Positions 1 through 7,593 of a stretch of 9,046 nt of DNA are shown one piece after another. A program made the translations under genes and the position numbers. The DNA lies in assembly GCA_011772595.1 (NCBI GenBank), contig WVZH01000237.1, positions 1 through 9,046 of the forward strand, written 5' to 3'. The notes under the pieces are model-generated. The model searched no databases. It was not told where the DNA came from and was given only the letters and a program-made list of their open reading frames with translations. Numbering within the stretch: position 1 is the stretch's first letter; each line of letters opens with the position of its first letter. The stretch comes from Anaerolineales bacterium. GTDB lineage: Bacteria; Chloroflexota; Anaerolineae; Anaerolineales; E44-bin32.

Positions 1-756
1 TCGATCCCCTTCCTGCTCCTGGGGCTCGTGATCGCCGTGATCCTGCTTTATCGCCATCCTACTGCGGCCAAGTGGGGGAGACGATGGCTCACCGTGCTCG
101 TAATCTTCTACTGGATTTTGAGCACGCCTCTCTTCGCCCTTGCTCTCGAAGCGGCACTCAGCTACGGATACAACCCGATTGTTTCGACCGAGGCGTTGGA
201 TGGTGTGGATGCACTCGTCATCCTTGGCGGCGGCAGCAACACGTATCGTGCTGGTGATCAAGAGGTCAACGCGCTGAGTGAGGCCAGTGTTCTGCGCGCT
301 CTCGAAGGAACCCGGCTGTACTCGCAGATGGAAGAACCCTGGGTCATCGTCTCCGGGGGGATCAACGAACGTGCAGGGATGCTTACACCCGAAAGCGAGC
401 CAATGCGCGATCAACTCGTTAGAGCAGGCGTCCCCTTGGAGCGCATTCTGCTCGAATCAACCTCAAGTAACACCTACGAGCAGTCGCTCAACCTGGGACC
501 GATTCTTAAAGCACATGGAATCGATCGCTTCGTGCTGGTGACCTCACCGACTCATATGCGACGTTCTCTGGCGACATTCAAGGCACAAGGATTAATTCCC
601 ACGCCCTCCACCTCCGCACAACATCAGGAAGGGTTCTTGGATGCACACAACCCGGTTCTCCCTAATCACGACGCCTTGCATGCAAGTCGACTGGCCATGC
701 GAGAAATCATGGCGTTGGTGTTTTACCAACTGAGCGGTCGCCTTTCCCCGCCCTGA
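1..756 (+). CDS. DUF218 / YdcF-ElyC family membrane-anchored protein (5' partial)
   Basis: The reading frame is open from base 1, so the true start probably lies outside the window; a GTG at 28 is the first internal start-like codon. The upstream codons encode a hydrophobic run (SIPFLLLGLVIAVILL), and a second hydrophobic stretch (WLTVLVIFYWILSTPLFALAL) follows a short basic loop. This two-helix N-terminal anchor is the layout of ElyC-type proteins. The DUF218 domain follows: DALVILGGG, then IVSGG, an acidic/Ser motif (SEPMRDQLVRAGVPLERILLE), the SSNTYEQ motif and LVTSPTHMRRS. All hallmark segments are present and the C-terminus is intact (TGA at 754-756). Family members sit at the cell envelope; ElyC of E. 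coli is linked to peptidoglycan/envelope integrity, but the reaction of this family is not settled. It converges on the minus-strand Clp-type cluster and is probably unrelated to it. Confidence 0.88.
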   Translation, partial: SIPFLLLGLVIAVILLYRHPTAAKWGRRWLTVLVIFYWILSTPLFALALEAALSYGYNPIVSTEALDGVDALVILGGGSNTYRAGDQEVNALSEASVLRALEGTRLYSQMEEPWVIVSGGINERAGMLTPESEPMRDQLVRAGVPLERILLESTSSNTYEQSLNLGPILKAHGIDRFVLVTSPTHMRRSLATFKAQGLIPTPSTSAQHQEGFLDAHNPVLPNHDALHASRLAMREIMALVFYQLSGRLSPP

Positions 757-780
757 ACTCCGAAATAAAGGCCCTTCCCC

Positions 781-807
781 TCAATCCGTTGATTGGACAC
801 GGATTGA
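781..807. terminator. Hairpin between convergent genes (possible bidirectional terminator)
   Basis: A perfect 9-bp inverted repeat, TCAATCCGT (781-789) and ACGGATTGA (799-807), with a 9-nt loop. It lies 25 nt after the stop of the DUF218 gene and 61 nt past the end of the convergent Clp N-domain gene. Neither flank is T-rich, so it is not a classical intrinsic terminator; it could still stabilise 3' ends of both transcripts. The rest of the 757-867 gap holds a GAACCACCA direct repeat (823-831 and 853-861) and nothing else I recognise. Confidence 0.4.
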
Positions 808-867
808 TGCTTCAATGACTGTGAACCACCATCATCGCCATTTGAGTATTACGAACCACCAATCCAA

Positions 868-1425
868 TCATGTGATTTCATCTCTCATCGGGAAAATCAA
901 TTTCTGCCGCATCTGGTGAGGGGTGAGATCCAACGGTGCTAAAAGTCGTGCCCTGTGGGCGCCACGCTCTACCTCGGCATCGAAATCGACCGTGGCGAGT
1001 GCGATCAGCAGGTGTTCGGGGGAAACAGCTCGATCACTCTGCCTGATGGACTCCTGTCGGGCATGAGAGAACACCAACTTGACCCGTGAGGTGATCATCA
1101 AATCTCTTCTTTTGGGCAATAAAGGGGAACTCGGTAAAGCGTTGAGAAGTGCCTGGGCCCGTTGTCTGACACGATCAATGCATGAACCGTTATGCTCGAA
1201 CAGCTTGATGATCAGCTTGTCCGCAGTCTCGAGATAGGCCATTAAAATGTGGGCGATATCCACGTAGGGATGACGGTAGTCCAGGGCAATCTCGTACGCT
1301 TGTTGGATGATCGCCGCCGCTTGATCGTTGAATGAATCTTTCAAGGTCACATTCAACTTTGTAAAATCCCTTCTATGAGTTCCGAGCATAATGATCTTTG
1401 CAACTGGCATCAACCCCTGGCTCAT
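868..1425 (-). CDS. Stand-alone Clp N-domain protein (no AAA+ ATPase)
   Basis: A 185-residue protein made of the double repeat that forms the N-domain of ClpA/ClpC/ClpB. Repeat one covers about residues 32-97 (AIIQQAYEIALDYRHPYVDIAHILMAYL). Repeat two covers about 110-177 (SRVKLVFSHARQESIRQ, then VSPEHLLIALATVD). In unfoldases this domain binds substrates and adaptors. Here the protein ends right after the second repeat, and no Walker motif follows. Known free-standing Clp N-domain proteins include plant ClpT, which docks on the ClpP/R core, and mycobacterial ClpC2. The gene lies 48 nt after the ClpP-like gene on the same strand, so a partner role with that protein is a reasonable inference. 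The start is uncertain: ATG at 1423-1425 has only a weak purine run (AGGGGAT) upstream, and in-frame ATGs at residues 6 and 13 would also keep the whole domain. Stop is TGA. Confidence 0.85.
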   Translation of the reverse strand: MSQGLMPVAKIIMLGTHRRDFTKLNVTLKDSFNDQAAAIIQQAYEIALDYRHPYVDIAHILMAYLETADKLIIKLFEHNGSCIDRVRQRAQALLNALPSSPLLPKRRDLMITSRVKLVFSHARQESIRQSDRAVSPEHLLIALATVDFDAEVERGAHRARLLAPLDLTPHQMRQKLIFPMRDEIT

Positions 1426-1473
1426 TATCCCCTATCTTACCCCTGCTCTCCTAGATCGCGGATCGAATGCATC

Positions 1474-2061
1474 CTAATTGTTGCGCCGTAGGTGCTCTGG
1501 ATGCTGATATTGGATAGAAATCACTTCGACACCTTTTGGCACCAGCTCAGGTCTGATCCCGTGGATGAGTCCCCAATCCAGCGCTTCTTCCGGGTTTAAG
1601 ATCGTTCTCTCTGTCATCGCCTTATCAACTTCGTCAATGCTTTTTCCCGTGGTCTCGGAAATCACGCCGGCGATGTTCTTGAGATCATTCCGCATGCGGA
1701 TGAGGCTTTCTTCGAGCTGCCTGTCGTCGACCTGCACGTCTTGCTTGATAGTCGTGCTTGCCCCGTGCAACATGAAGCTAGCTCGTGAGACAGAGTATCT
1801 CATCGCCCCACTACAGAAAATAACGAAACTGATTGAATCGACGTTTCCGAAATTGTGGGTTGTAACCATCGCCGGAATGCCCTTCAGATAATTGTAGGCG
1901 CTCAAGCCGTGAAAGATCGATCCACCATTGGAAGACATCAACAAATGAAATTCGCGTTGTCCCTCACTCATTTTTCGATCAACTTGAGCCAACAACTTGT
2001 TCACTGTGACATCCAAAACCGGGCCAAAGAAACGAATCGCTGTCGGTCGTCGTCGTGCCAT
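1474..2061 (-). CDS. ClpP-like serine peptidase with altered catalytic triad
   Basis: A 195-residue protein of the ClpP/crotonase fold. Counting from this start, the nucleophile segment GNVDSISFVIF carries Ser76, and SRASFMLHGAS carries His99, matching the GxxxSMGAxxL and MIHQP regions of ClpP. In ClpP the Asp lies in ERDRFLS after the TGQS helix; here TGKSIDEVDKAMTERTILNPEEAL places Arg152 at that position, with Glu151 beside it. The EEALDWGLIHGI ending is also ClpP-like. I chose ATG at 2059-2061 over the GTG at 2167-2169 because it follows a strong purine-rich ribosome site and because the extra 36 residues do not resemble ClpP. This start removes the overlap with the upstream J-domain gene and leaves an 80-nt gap. 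There is no signal peptide, so the protein should be cytoplasmic. It could be an active peptidase with a rearranged triad, or a ClpR-like inactive subunit. Stop is TAG. Confidence 0.85.
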   Translation of the reverse strand: MARRRPTAIRFFGPVLDVTVNKLLAQVDRKMSEGQREFHLLMSSNGGSIFHGLSAYNYLKGIPAMVTTHNFGNVDSISFVIFCSGAMRYSVSRASFMLHGASTTIKQDVQVDDRQLEESLIRMRNDLKNIAGVISETTGKSIDEVDKAMTERTILNPEEALDWGLIHGIRPELVPKGVEVISIQYQHPEHLRRNN

Positions 2062-2065
2062 TTTG

Positions 2066-2078
2066 CCCCTCTTTCCTC
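2066..2078 (-). promoter_or_regulatory. Ribosome binding site of the ClpP-like gene
   Basis: On the minus strand the bases read GAGGAAAGAGGGG, ending 4 nt before the ATG at 2061. This purine run is much stronger than anything before the upstream GTG at 2169, and it decides the start used here. Confidence 0.6.
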
Positions 2079-2141
2079 GTCTTGGGGGATCATCATCGAG
2101 TCGCAAGCACCATTCATAGCGGCGATCTCCAATCCCCGGTG

Positions 2142-3473
2142 TCAACCGCAGAACTCGTACCGCAAACACTTCAACTCAGTGAAATACGGCGGTTGCAGCT
2201 TCATGGTTGGCATAAACATAGGGGTAGGCGTTTGGGTTGCACCTGGTGTTTCGTTGGGATGATGCGCTCCATCTGTGGGGTTGTCCGGACGGCGCAACTC
2301 GAAATTATCGAATTTGAACACCACCTTTGCGCCACCGCTGTGGAGGACGATCGCCACACCTGACCTTCCGGCTCGCAATTTTGTATTTTCAGCTTCACCT
2401 ACATAGTGGTCATTAATGAAGAAACGAAAATGGGTCCCTTCTGCTACGACAGTCAATTTGTTCTCCTCACCACGCATAATGACAGGAACCCGGGTCCAAG
2501 GAATCAAGGTTGTCCACTCATTATCGAAATACAGGAGGAATCTGAAACGTTGATCATCCCTTATACTGAAAACGTAATAATTCCTGCCTAGTTTTCGAAA
2601 TATCAACCCAATCTCTGTACTCATGGGATCATTCGGTATTTGAGCCCTTACTGTCAAATAGAAATCTTTGACCAATTGATGGTCGGGATAGAAACACCAT
2701 ATAAAATCCTCATGGGCAATTACGTCCCATCGATATTTACCATCTGATAGAGACCCATAACCTGTCCACCTTTCATCGCCGAATTCACCAACTGGCCAAT
2801 TGTTCATATTTTCGTCAAAAGAGTCGAAGACAAGGAGAGGCCACTGAGAGCCTACTTGTTCGACATTAATAAAGACATTTTGTGCGGTAGCTGTAGCCCT
2901 TGCACTCACACGTGTCGGCTCTACATGTTTTAACCTGTCCTCAACGCTGGGCCTAGATCTTAGTATCGATCCAGAAATGCCGTTGATAATCGCGTGAATT
3001 AATAGCCAGATAAGCCACGACGAACACCCGCCTGGGGTTCCCAGTGTTTGCCCAAATGGAGATCGACGCTGTGCAGTCCGAGGGCGTGGTGGGGTCTGGT
3101 GTTGTGTATTGCTATGGGGCGGCGGCCGCTGACGCCGCGGGTTCTGTGGAGGTGGAGATTGTTCCCATTCCCACCGCGGTGGGGTCTGGGAACGCTGATA
3201 GCGAGAATAATAAGAAGCCCGGGTAGAGGTGTATGAAGTTCGATAACCCGACGCTAACCCTCGCCAGCGGTCATATCTGGCTCGCTTGATCGGATCACCC
3301 AAAACCTCATAAGCTCGGTTGATCTCCTGCATTCGAAGCTTTGCCGTCGGACTTGGGTTTAGGTCAGGATGATAACGCTTCGCCAGCTTTCGATACGCTG
3401 TTTTGATCTGCTCGGAATTCGCCGACGGCTCGATTTCCATGATGCGGTATAGATCTTCGTGCACGGGCCTCAC
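2142..3473 (-). CDS. J-domain membrane protein with C-terminal LamG-like (DUF1080/GH16-like) domain
   Basis: Numbered from the in-frame TTG at 3485, four codons upstream of the start used here. Residues 11-75 are a J domain (DLYRIMEIEPSANSEQIKTA) with the HPD signature at 39-41 and the helix-IV region INRAYEVLGDPIKRARYDRW; it should stimulate an Hsp70. Residues 80-150 form a Tyr-, Pro-, Arg- and Gln-rich linker. A hydrophobic helix follows at about 155-175 (SSWLIWLLIHAIINGISGSI). Residues 216-398 look like a beta-sandwich: FDSFDENMNNWPVGEF, an SDGKYRWDV strand, and GGAKVVFKFDNFELRRP at the end. Such domains bind or act on sugars in the concanavalin-like fold. A TP-rich tail with two Cys near the end closes the protein. 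GTG at 3471-3473 is preferred because GGAG lies 6 nt before it. It is first in the cluster with the ClpP-like and Clp N-domain genes. The predicted topology is J domain inside, LamG-like domain outside. Ligand unknown. Confidence 0.85.
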   Translation of the reverse strand: MRPVHEDLYRIMEIEPSANSEQIKTAYRKLAKRYHPDLNPSPTAKLRMQEINRAYEVLGDPIKRARYDRWRGLASGYRTSYTSTRASYYSRYQRSQTPPRWEWEQSPPPQNPRRQRPPPHSNTQHQTPPRPRTAQRRSPFGQTLGTPGGCSSWLIWLLIHAIINGISGSILRSRPSVEDRLKHVEPTRVSARATATAQNVFINVEQVGSQWPLLVFDSFDENMNNWPVGEFGDERWTGYGSLSDGKYRWDVIAHEDFIWCFYPDHQLVKDFYLTVRAQIPNDPMSTEIGLIFRKLGRNYYVFSIRDDQRFRFLLYFDNEWTTLIPWTRVPVIMRGEENKLTVVAEGTHFRFFINDHYVGEAENTKLRAGRSGVAIVLHSGGAKVVFKFDNFELRRPDNPTDGAHHPNETPGATQTPTPMFMPTMKLQPPYFTELKCLRYEFCG

Positions 3474-3479
3474 ACTTGA

Positions 3480-3483
3480 CTCC
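3480..3483 (-). promoter_or_regulatory. GGAG ribosome site of the J-domain gene
   Basis: GGAG on the minus strand, 6 nt before the GTG at 3473. The alternative TTG at 3485 has no purine-rich site upstream, so GTG is the better start. Confidence 0.45.
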
Positions 3484-3561
3484 AATCAAGCTGTTCTCGC
3501 CAGGTTAATCTGCATGTATCTTCTTATAGTCGATCTCGCGTATTTTTTACGTCTTAGGGGA

Positions 3562-3591
3562 GTTATAAGAATCACTTATCTTACAGGTAAA
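3562..3591 (-). promoter_or_regulatory. Candidate promoter of the J-domain/ClpP/Clp-N cluster
   Basis: On the minus strand a -35-like TTTACC (3586-3591) and a -10-like TATAAC (3562-3567, 5 of 6 matches to TATAAT) are separated by 18 nt. The predicted start of transcription near 3555 gives a leader of about 80 nt before the GTG at 3473. It is supported only by consensus matching and position. Confidence 0.45.
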
Positions 3592-3677
3592 ACCTCGAAG
3601 CTAAGGACCTTCAACACGCTGTGTGGGGGCAGCACAAGATGCTTGCGTACAAACGATGCAATTAGCTAGATTAACAG

Positions 3678-3693
3678 AAATGCAGCAAATGCA
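3678..3693 (+). repeat. Heptamer direct repeat AAATGCA upstream of the regulator gene
   Basis: AAATGCA occurs at 3678-3684 and again at 3687-3693, a 9-nt period, with a shorter ATGCA copy at 3656-3660. The second copy covers the place where a -35 box would sit for the -10 at 3712-3717, and no good -35 is present. SARP/BTAD-type activators bind heptamer direct repeats near the -35, so this may be the regulator's own operator; the 9-nt period differs from the usual helical-turn spacing (11 or 22 bp). Confidence 0.35.
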
Positions 3694-3704
3694 CAGGTTT
3701 TAGC

Positions 3705-3719
3705 AGAGTGCTATACTCT
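3705..3719 (+). promoter_or_regulatory. Extended -10 promoter inside a small palindrome
   Basis: TGCTATACT (3709-3717) is an extended -10 with the hexamer TATACT at 3712-3717. It sits within the inverted repeat AGAGT-GCTAT-ACTCT (3705-3719), so a protein bound to the palindrome would cover the -10. It lies about 77 nt before the ATG at 3794 and would drive the BTAD regulator. The start codon itself has no clear Shine-Dalgarno sequence. Confidence 0.4.
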
Positions 3720-3793
3720 AGAGATCCTGCAACATCAGAGGTCCCAACAAAGCGCATCATCCGGAATTTCATCTCGGCCTAGTAGCAATTCAC

Positions 3794-6700
3794 ATGCTTG
3801 AAATTCGCTTGCTCGGAAAGTTCGAGGTTCGACGCGACGGTGAGATCATCGAAGTCCCATCGCGCTCTTCACAGTCACTTTTGGCCTATCTCGTTTTAAA
3901 CACCGGAAGCCGGCAACGGCGGGAGAAGCTGGCCGGCCTTTTATGGCCGGACACCGAAGAAACAAAAGCCAGGCGACACTTGCGTCAGGCACTCTGGCGC
4001 TTACGGAAACAGATCGGCCACGAATACTTCCTGGCCGATAGGATCACTCTCGGTTTCAACCCCGACTCCGAATACAGCCTGGACGTCGATGTTTTAAAAG
4101 ACGATGCCCCTTGGTCTTGTGCACAAATTGATTTGGTCGCTAACATCACGGACTATGCTGGAGAGCTGCTGCCAGGCTTTTATGACGGCTGGGCGATTTC
4201 GGAAAGAGAACGACTCAACGTCGTATTTGATCTCAAGATGCAGCTTCTGCTGAATCGCTTAATGGGAGATCAAAGATGGGAGCAAGCGCTGCAATGCGGC
4301 GAATGCTGGATTAGCCGGGGCCACATCCCTGAACCGGCATTCCGAGCGCTCATGATCGCTCATCATGGACTGGGAGATTCCTCTCGCGTCTCAGAGATTT
4401 TCCAACGTTGCACTGATGCGCTAGGCATCGAACTCGGCGTTGAGCCCTCCCAAGAAACCCGGACACTGTACGAACGCCTTTTAAGGGAGGACAAACCACT
4501 TGACGTACTGCCCCCAACGCCTCGCCACAACCTCCATCAACCGCTAACCTCCTTTGTCGGCAGGGAGGAAGAGCTCATCCAGATCCGCGAGCGATTAGCG
4601 GATCCTGCATGCCGCCTTCTGACGCTGATCGGTCCTGGTGGCATCGGTAAAACGCGTTTGGCGCTTCAAGCTGCGCACGAAATGCTTCCGGAATTCTCCC
4701 ATGGCGTCTTTTTTGTCCAACTCGAGCACATCGACTCCAGCGACCTCATCCTGCCTGTCATGGCAGATGCGCTCGGATTTTCTTTCTCCGAGGGAGAGGA
4801 GCCGGAGACCCAACTAATGGATTACCTGCGGGAGAAGGAATTGCTCCTGATTATGGACAATTTGGAACACGTCCTCGATGGTGTGGGTTTCCTTGCCCAG
4901 ATCCTCAAAGAGGCATCAGAGGTCAAGTGTCTGGCTACCTCCCGTGAGCGCTTAAATCTGTATGGGGAGTGGAGTTTAGAAATCCCCGGAATGGATTACC
5001 CACACCCAGAGGTTACGACTGAGATCCGAGGGTTCAGTGCGGTCCAATTATTTGGAGACCGAGCAAGACAAGTTTCCCCGAACTTCACGCCTTCCAAGAC
5101 AGATTATCGTGCGATCAGTCGCATCTGTCGAACGGTTGCAGGGACACCCCTTGCCATCGAACTGTCCGCAGCTTGGGTTCCCTCCCTCACGTGTAAAGAA
5201 ATCGCAGATGCACTTGAAGACAACATCGGCTTTTTAACGACTTCAACGCGCGATATCCCAGAGAGGCATCGCAGTCTGCGAGCCTCCTTCAATCACTCCT
5301 GGAATCTGCTCTCGGACGAGGCAGGAAATGTCCTTCGAAAGTTGAGCGTTTTTCGCGGTGGATTTCAGAGGCAGGCGGCGAAAGATGTTGCCGGTGCATC
5401 TCTGGCAACCCTTTCGAGCCTGGCGGACAAATCCCTCTTAGAAAGGTCTGACACCGGGCGATATGAGATCCACCCACTCCTGTGGAGGTTCATTGACGAG
5501 GAGCTGACAAAGTCAACCGATAAACAACAGGAGGCTCAACAGCTCCATTCTAGGTACTACATCGAATTCCTAAACAAGCGGGCAGGGTTTTTGAGAAGAG
5601 CAGATCAAGATGAAGCCCTGCGTGAAATCGGCGATGAGATTGACAACATCCGTGTGACATTAAATCGGGCAATTGCGCAAGATGACGTTCGCGCGTTGAA
5701 AAAAGTTTTGGATGTCCTACGCGTGTTCTTTGATGTGCGTGGATGGTATCAAGAGGGTGAACACATTTTCGACCAGATAGCCAGACGCCTCGAGCTCCAC
5801 CTCCATCACGAGGACCAGGCGGATGTGGAGAGAGCACTCGTTGTCAGTAAAGCCATGGCCGGCCAGGCCTGGTTCTGCCATCGTCTCGCGCACCGGGTGA
5901 AGGCTCTGAAAATCCTGCGCGAGTGCCTTCCATTGGCGCGAAGATTTGGATTTGCGGACATTGAAGCGGACGTCATCGACAGCTTGGGTGTCATCGCTCA
6001 AAGGCAGGGAAAATATCAAGAAGCCAGAAGCCTATTTGAAGAAAGCCTGGCAATCTGGAAAGAACTCGGAAGCTCTTGGTGGCAAGCAGCGGAACTCGCT
6101 TGTCTCGCCCACGTCGAGAGGAGCCTAGGCCACATAAAGGAGGCAAAGCGGCACGCCGACGAAGCGCTTTCTCTAAGCAAAGAATCGGGCAATCAATGGG
6201 GAATCTCCAGCGCCCTTTGCGCACGAGGGGCGATCGCCATTGAGTTGGAAGATTTCCAAGAAGGCGAGCGTTACTATAAGGAGGGCTTGGCGATCAGTAG
6301 AGAGATCGGTTTCGAGGGGGGGATTGCGCGAGCATGTTTAGGTCTGGGCCGGATCGCTTTTCGACATCATGAATTTGAGCAAGCGGCAACGTATTGCCAC
6401 AGAAGCCTGGCAATATACGTGGAGCAGAGTAAAGGGATCGAAATTCCTTCAGTGCTATGCTTGCTTGGCAACATCCACGCTGCTCAAGGGAACCTAGAAG
6501 AATCGAGAAAGAGTTTCGAGGAAGCGCTGGAACTTGCCTTGGAAATTGAATCGCAACCCGAAATCCTTCGTGCCATGGTGGGATTGGCGTCCCTCCTGAT
6601 AAAAAATGGTGAGAAGAAAATAGCCGCCCAGTTGCTTCGGTCCGCCCTCACCCATCCGGCCTTGAAAGCCGTTGATAAAGGAACAGCCGAGGAGCTACTC

Positions 6701-6817
6701 GCCGAATTGAAATCGGACTATTCTCCAAATGAGTCGATCACCGAACTCGAAGAAATGGAGGACATAGAGATCGGTGAGCTTGTGAAGATCATCTTGGGGG
6801 ACCGCTACCGCCATTGA
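3794..6817 (+). CDS. BTAD / NB-ARC-type ATPase / TPR transcriptional regulator (SARP-STAND family)
   Basis: A 1007-residue multidomain regulator. Residues 1-96 form an OmpR-type winged helix (MLEIRLLGKFEVRRDGE at the start, LRQALWRLRK as probable recognition region). Residues 97-235 are the bacterial transcriptional activation domain, ending GVEPSQETRTLYERLLRED. The STAND/NB-ARC ATPase follows: LTSFVGREEEL, Walker A GPGGIGKT at 280-287, Walker B LLLIMDN at 350-356, LATSRERL at 380-387 and GTPLAIELSAAW from 450. A winged-helix region (FNHSWNLLSDEAGNVLRKLSVF) links to a helical C-terminus with at least six TPRs from about 725 to 965 (SLGVIAQRQGKYQEARSLFEESLAI and similar). In this family ATP-dependent switching, with a signal sensed by the TPRs, is thought to control DNA binding. 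The ATG fits the usual family N-terminus, and no start codon lies in frame nearby upstream. The gene diverges from the J-domain/ClpP/Clp-N cluster, which may be its target. All domains are intact. Confidence 0.93.
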   Translation: MLEIRLLGKFEVRRDGEIIEVPSRSSQSLLAYLVLNTGSRQRREKLAGLLWPDTEETKARRHLRQALWRLRKQIGHEYFLADRITLGFNPDSEYSLDVDVLKDDAPWSCAQIDLVANITDYAGELLPGFYDGWAISERERLNVVFDLKMQLLLNRLMGDQRWEQALQCGECWISRGHIPEPAFRALMIAHHGLGDSSRVSEIFQRCTDALGIELGVEPSQETRTLYERLLREDKPLDVLPPTPRHNLHQPLTSFVGREEELIQIRERLADPACRLLTLIGPGGIGKTRLALQAAHEMLPEFSHGVFFVQLEHIDSSDLILPVMADALGFSFSEGEEPETQLMDYLREKELLLIMDNLEHVLDGVGFLAQILKEASEVKCLATSRERLNLYGEWSLEIPGMDYPHPEVTTEIRGFSAVQLFGDRARQVSPNFTPSKTDYRAISRICRTVAGTPLAIELSAAWVPSLTCKEIADALEDNIGFLTTSTRDIPERHRSLRASFNHSWNLLSDEAGNVLRKLSVFRGGFQRQAAKDVAGASLATLSSLADKSLLERSDTGRYEIHPLLWRFIDEELTKSTDKQQEAQQLHSRYYIEFLNKRAGFLRRADQDEALREIGDEIDNIRVTLNRAIAQDDVRALKKVLDVLRVFFDVRGWYQEGEHIFDQIARRLELHLHHEDQADVERALVVSKAMAGQAWFCHRLAHRVKALKILRECLPLARRFGFADIEADVIDSLGVIAQRQGKYQEARSLFEESLAIWKELGSSWWQAAELACLAHVERSLGHIKEAKRHADEALSLSKESGNQWGISSALCARGAIAIELEDFQEGERYYKEGLAISREIGFEGGIARACLGLGRIAFRHHEFEQAATYCHRSLAIYVEQSKGIEIPSVLCLLGNIHAAQGNLEESRKSFEEALELALEIESQPEILRAMVGLASLLIKNGEKKIAAQLLRSALTHPALKAVDKGTAEELLAELKSDYSPNESITELEEMEDIEIGELVKIILGDRYRH

Positions 6818-6867
6818 ATTTTGTCTATTAAACAACTGAAAACCCTCTTTCGGACGTAAACTGCGAC

Positions 6868-7590
6868 TTATGCAATCCATTCATCCTTGTAGAACCGGAA
6901 TAAAGCAAGGTGAATGACGCACATCTGAAAGACGAGTGCATACCCGACTAAACTTGCCCCTTCAAAGCGGTACTCCTGACCTTGATCAATCGCACCGAAC
7001 TTGCTTTCTTCGCATTCCCGAGCTCCTTCCAGGAAGGACGTTGCCTTCCCGATCGTCGGTTCACCAAACTCCGCTTTTCGTAGCAATATCGCATCAATCG
7101 CATAGCACTTGACCAGATTGGGATGAAGTGACTCGTACGCCGATGCGCGTGAAACGACGTCTAGTCCGACAGGATCACCATTGATAAAAAACAAACTACC
7201 TCGCTGTTGCGGAACACGTTCAAAAGCCTGAACATATGCAGACAAGTCTTTCATTTTCGCCTTGTACACATCAAGCATGGCGTGAGTTGGTGAAGACGTT
7301 CCTGCTTCTCGATGCATGCCATGAATGCGGGTCCACACACGCCGCTGGTCGGACGCATGACCTCTATCTGTCTGCAGCGATCCTTTTACACTGTGCGCCT
7401 TTCCTGCCCTACCGCGGTGAGACATCATGGTATCGGCATGAGAAAAGATGGGTGAGGTATACGCCCAGCGACCCTGCTCCTTGCAGCTAACTGGAACAGC
7501 AATCCCCGAATTCTCCTTGACAGGAATCGAGGTGTTCAAAACCCAGTTTTGCTTAGCACCAACCAACTCTTCACCACCGAGCAGCAACAA
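6868..7590 (-). CDS. C-terminal part of the ARPP-1 gene (up to 240 residues)
   Basis: The open stretch after the amber codon, beginning at TTG 7588-7590. No ribosome site precedes this TTG, so independent initiation is doubtful; it would be made mainly by readthrough or suppression. It holds most conserved blocks of the family (GEELVGAKQN, VSCKEQGRW, VWTRI, GLDV, VIHLALF) and keeps an uninterrupted frame for over 700 nt, which implies that the disruption is recent or that the product is still made. Ends TAA, 50 nt from the convergent stop of the BTAD regulator gene; no terminator hairpin was seen in that gap. Confidence 0.6.
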   Translation of the reverse strand: MLLLGGEELVGAKQNWVLNTSIPVKENSGIAVPVSCKEQGRWAYTSPIFSHADTMMSHRGRAGKAHSVKGSLQTDRGHASDQRRVWTRIHGMHREAGTSSPTHAMLDVYKAKMKDLSAYVQAFERVPQQRGSLFFINGDPVGLDVVSRASAYESLHPNLVKCYAIDAILLRKAEFGEPTIGKATSFLEGARECEESKFGAIDQGQEYRFEGASLVGYALVFQMCVIHLALFRFYKDEWIA

Positions 7591-7593
7591 GAA

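Noticed and set aside
823..861. Start of a repeat array (GAACCACCA twice, 30 nt apart)
   Set aside because: Only two 9-nt copies, no third unit and no conserved spacer length to support a CRISPR or tandem array.
2062..2169. Extended start (GTG at 2169) for the ClpP-like gene
   Set aside because: It would overlap the J-domain gene by 28 nt, has a poor ribosome site, and adds 36 residues unlike ClpP. The ATG at 2061 has a strong purine-rich site.
3044..3236. Small plus-strand open frames opposite the Pro-rich linker of the J protein
   Set aside because: They arise from the GC-rich, repetitive antisense of the linker, show no domain or start signal, and lie inside a clear gene.
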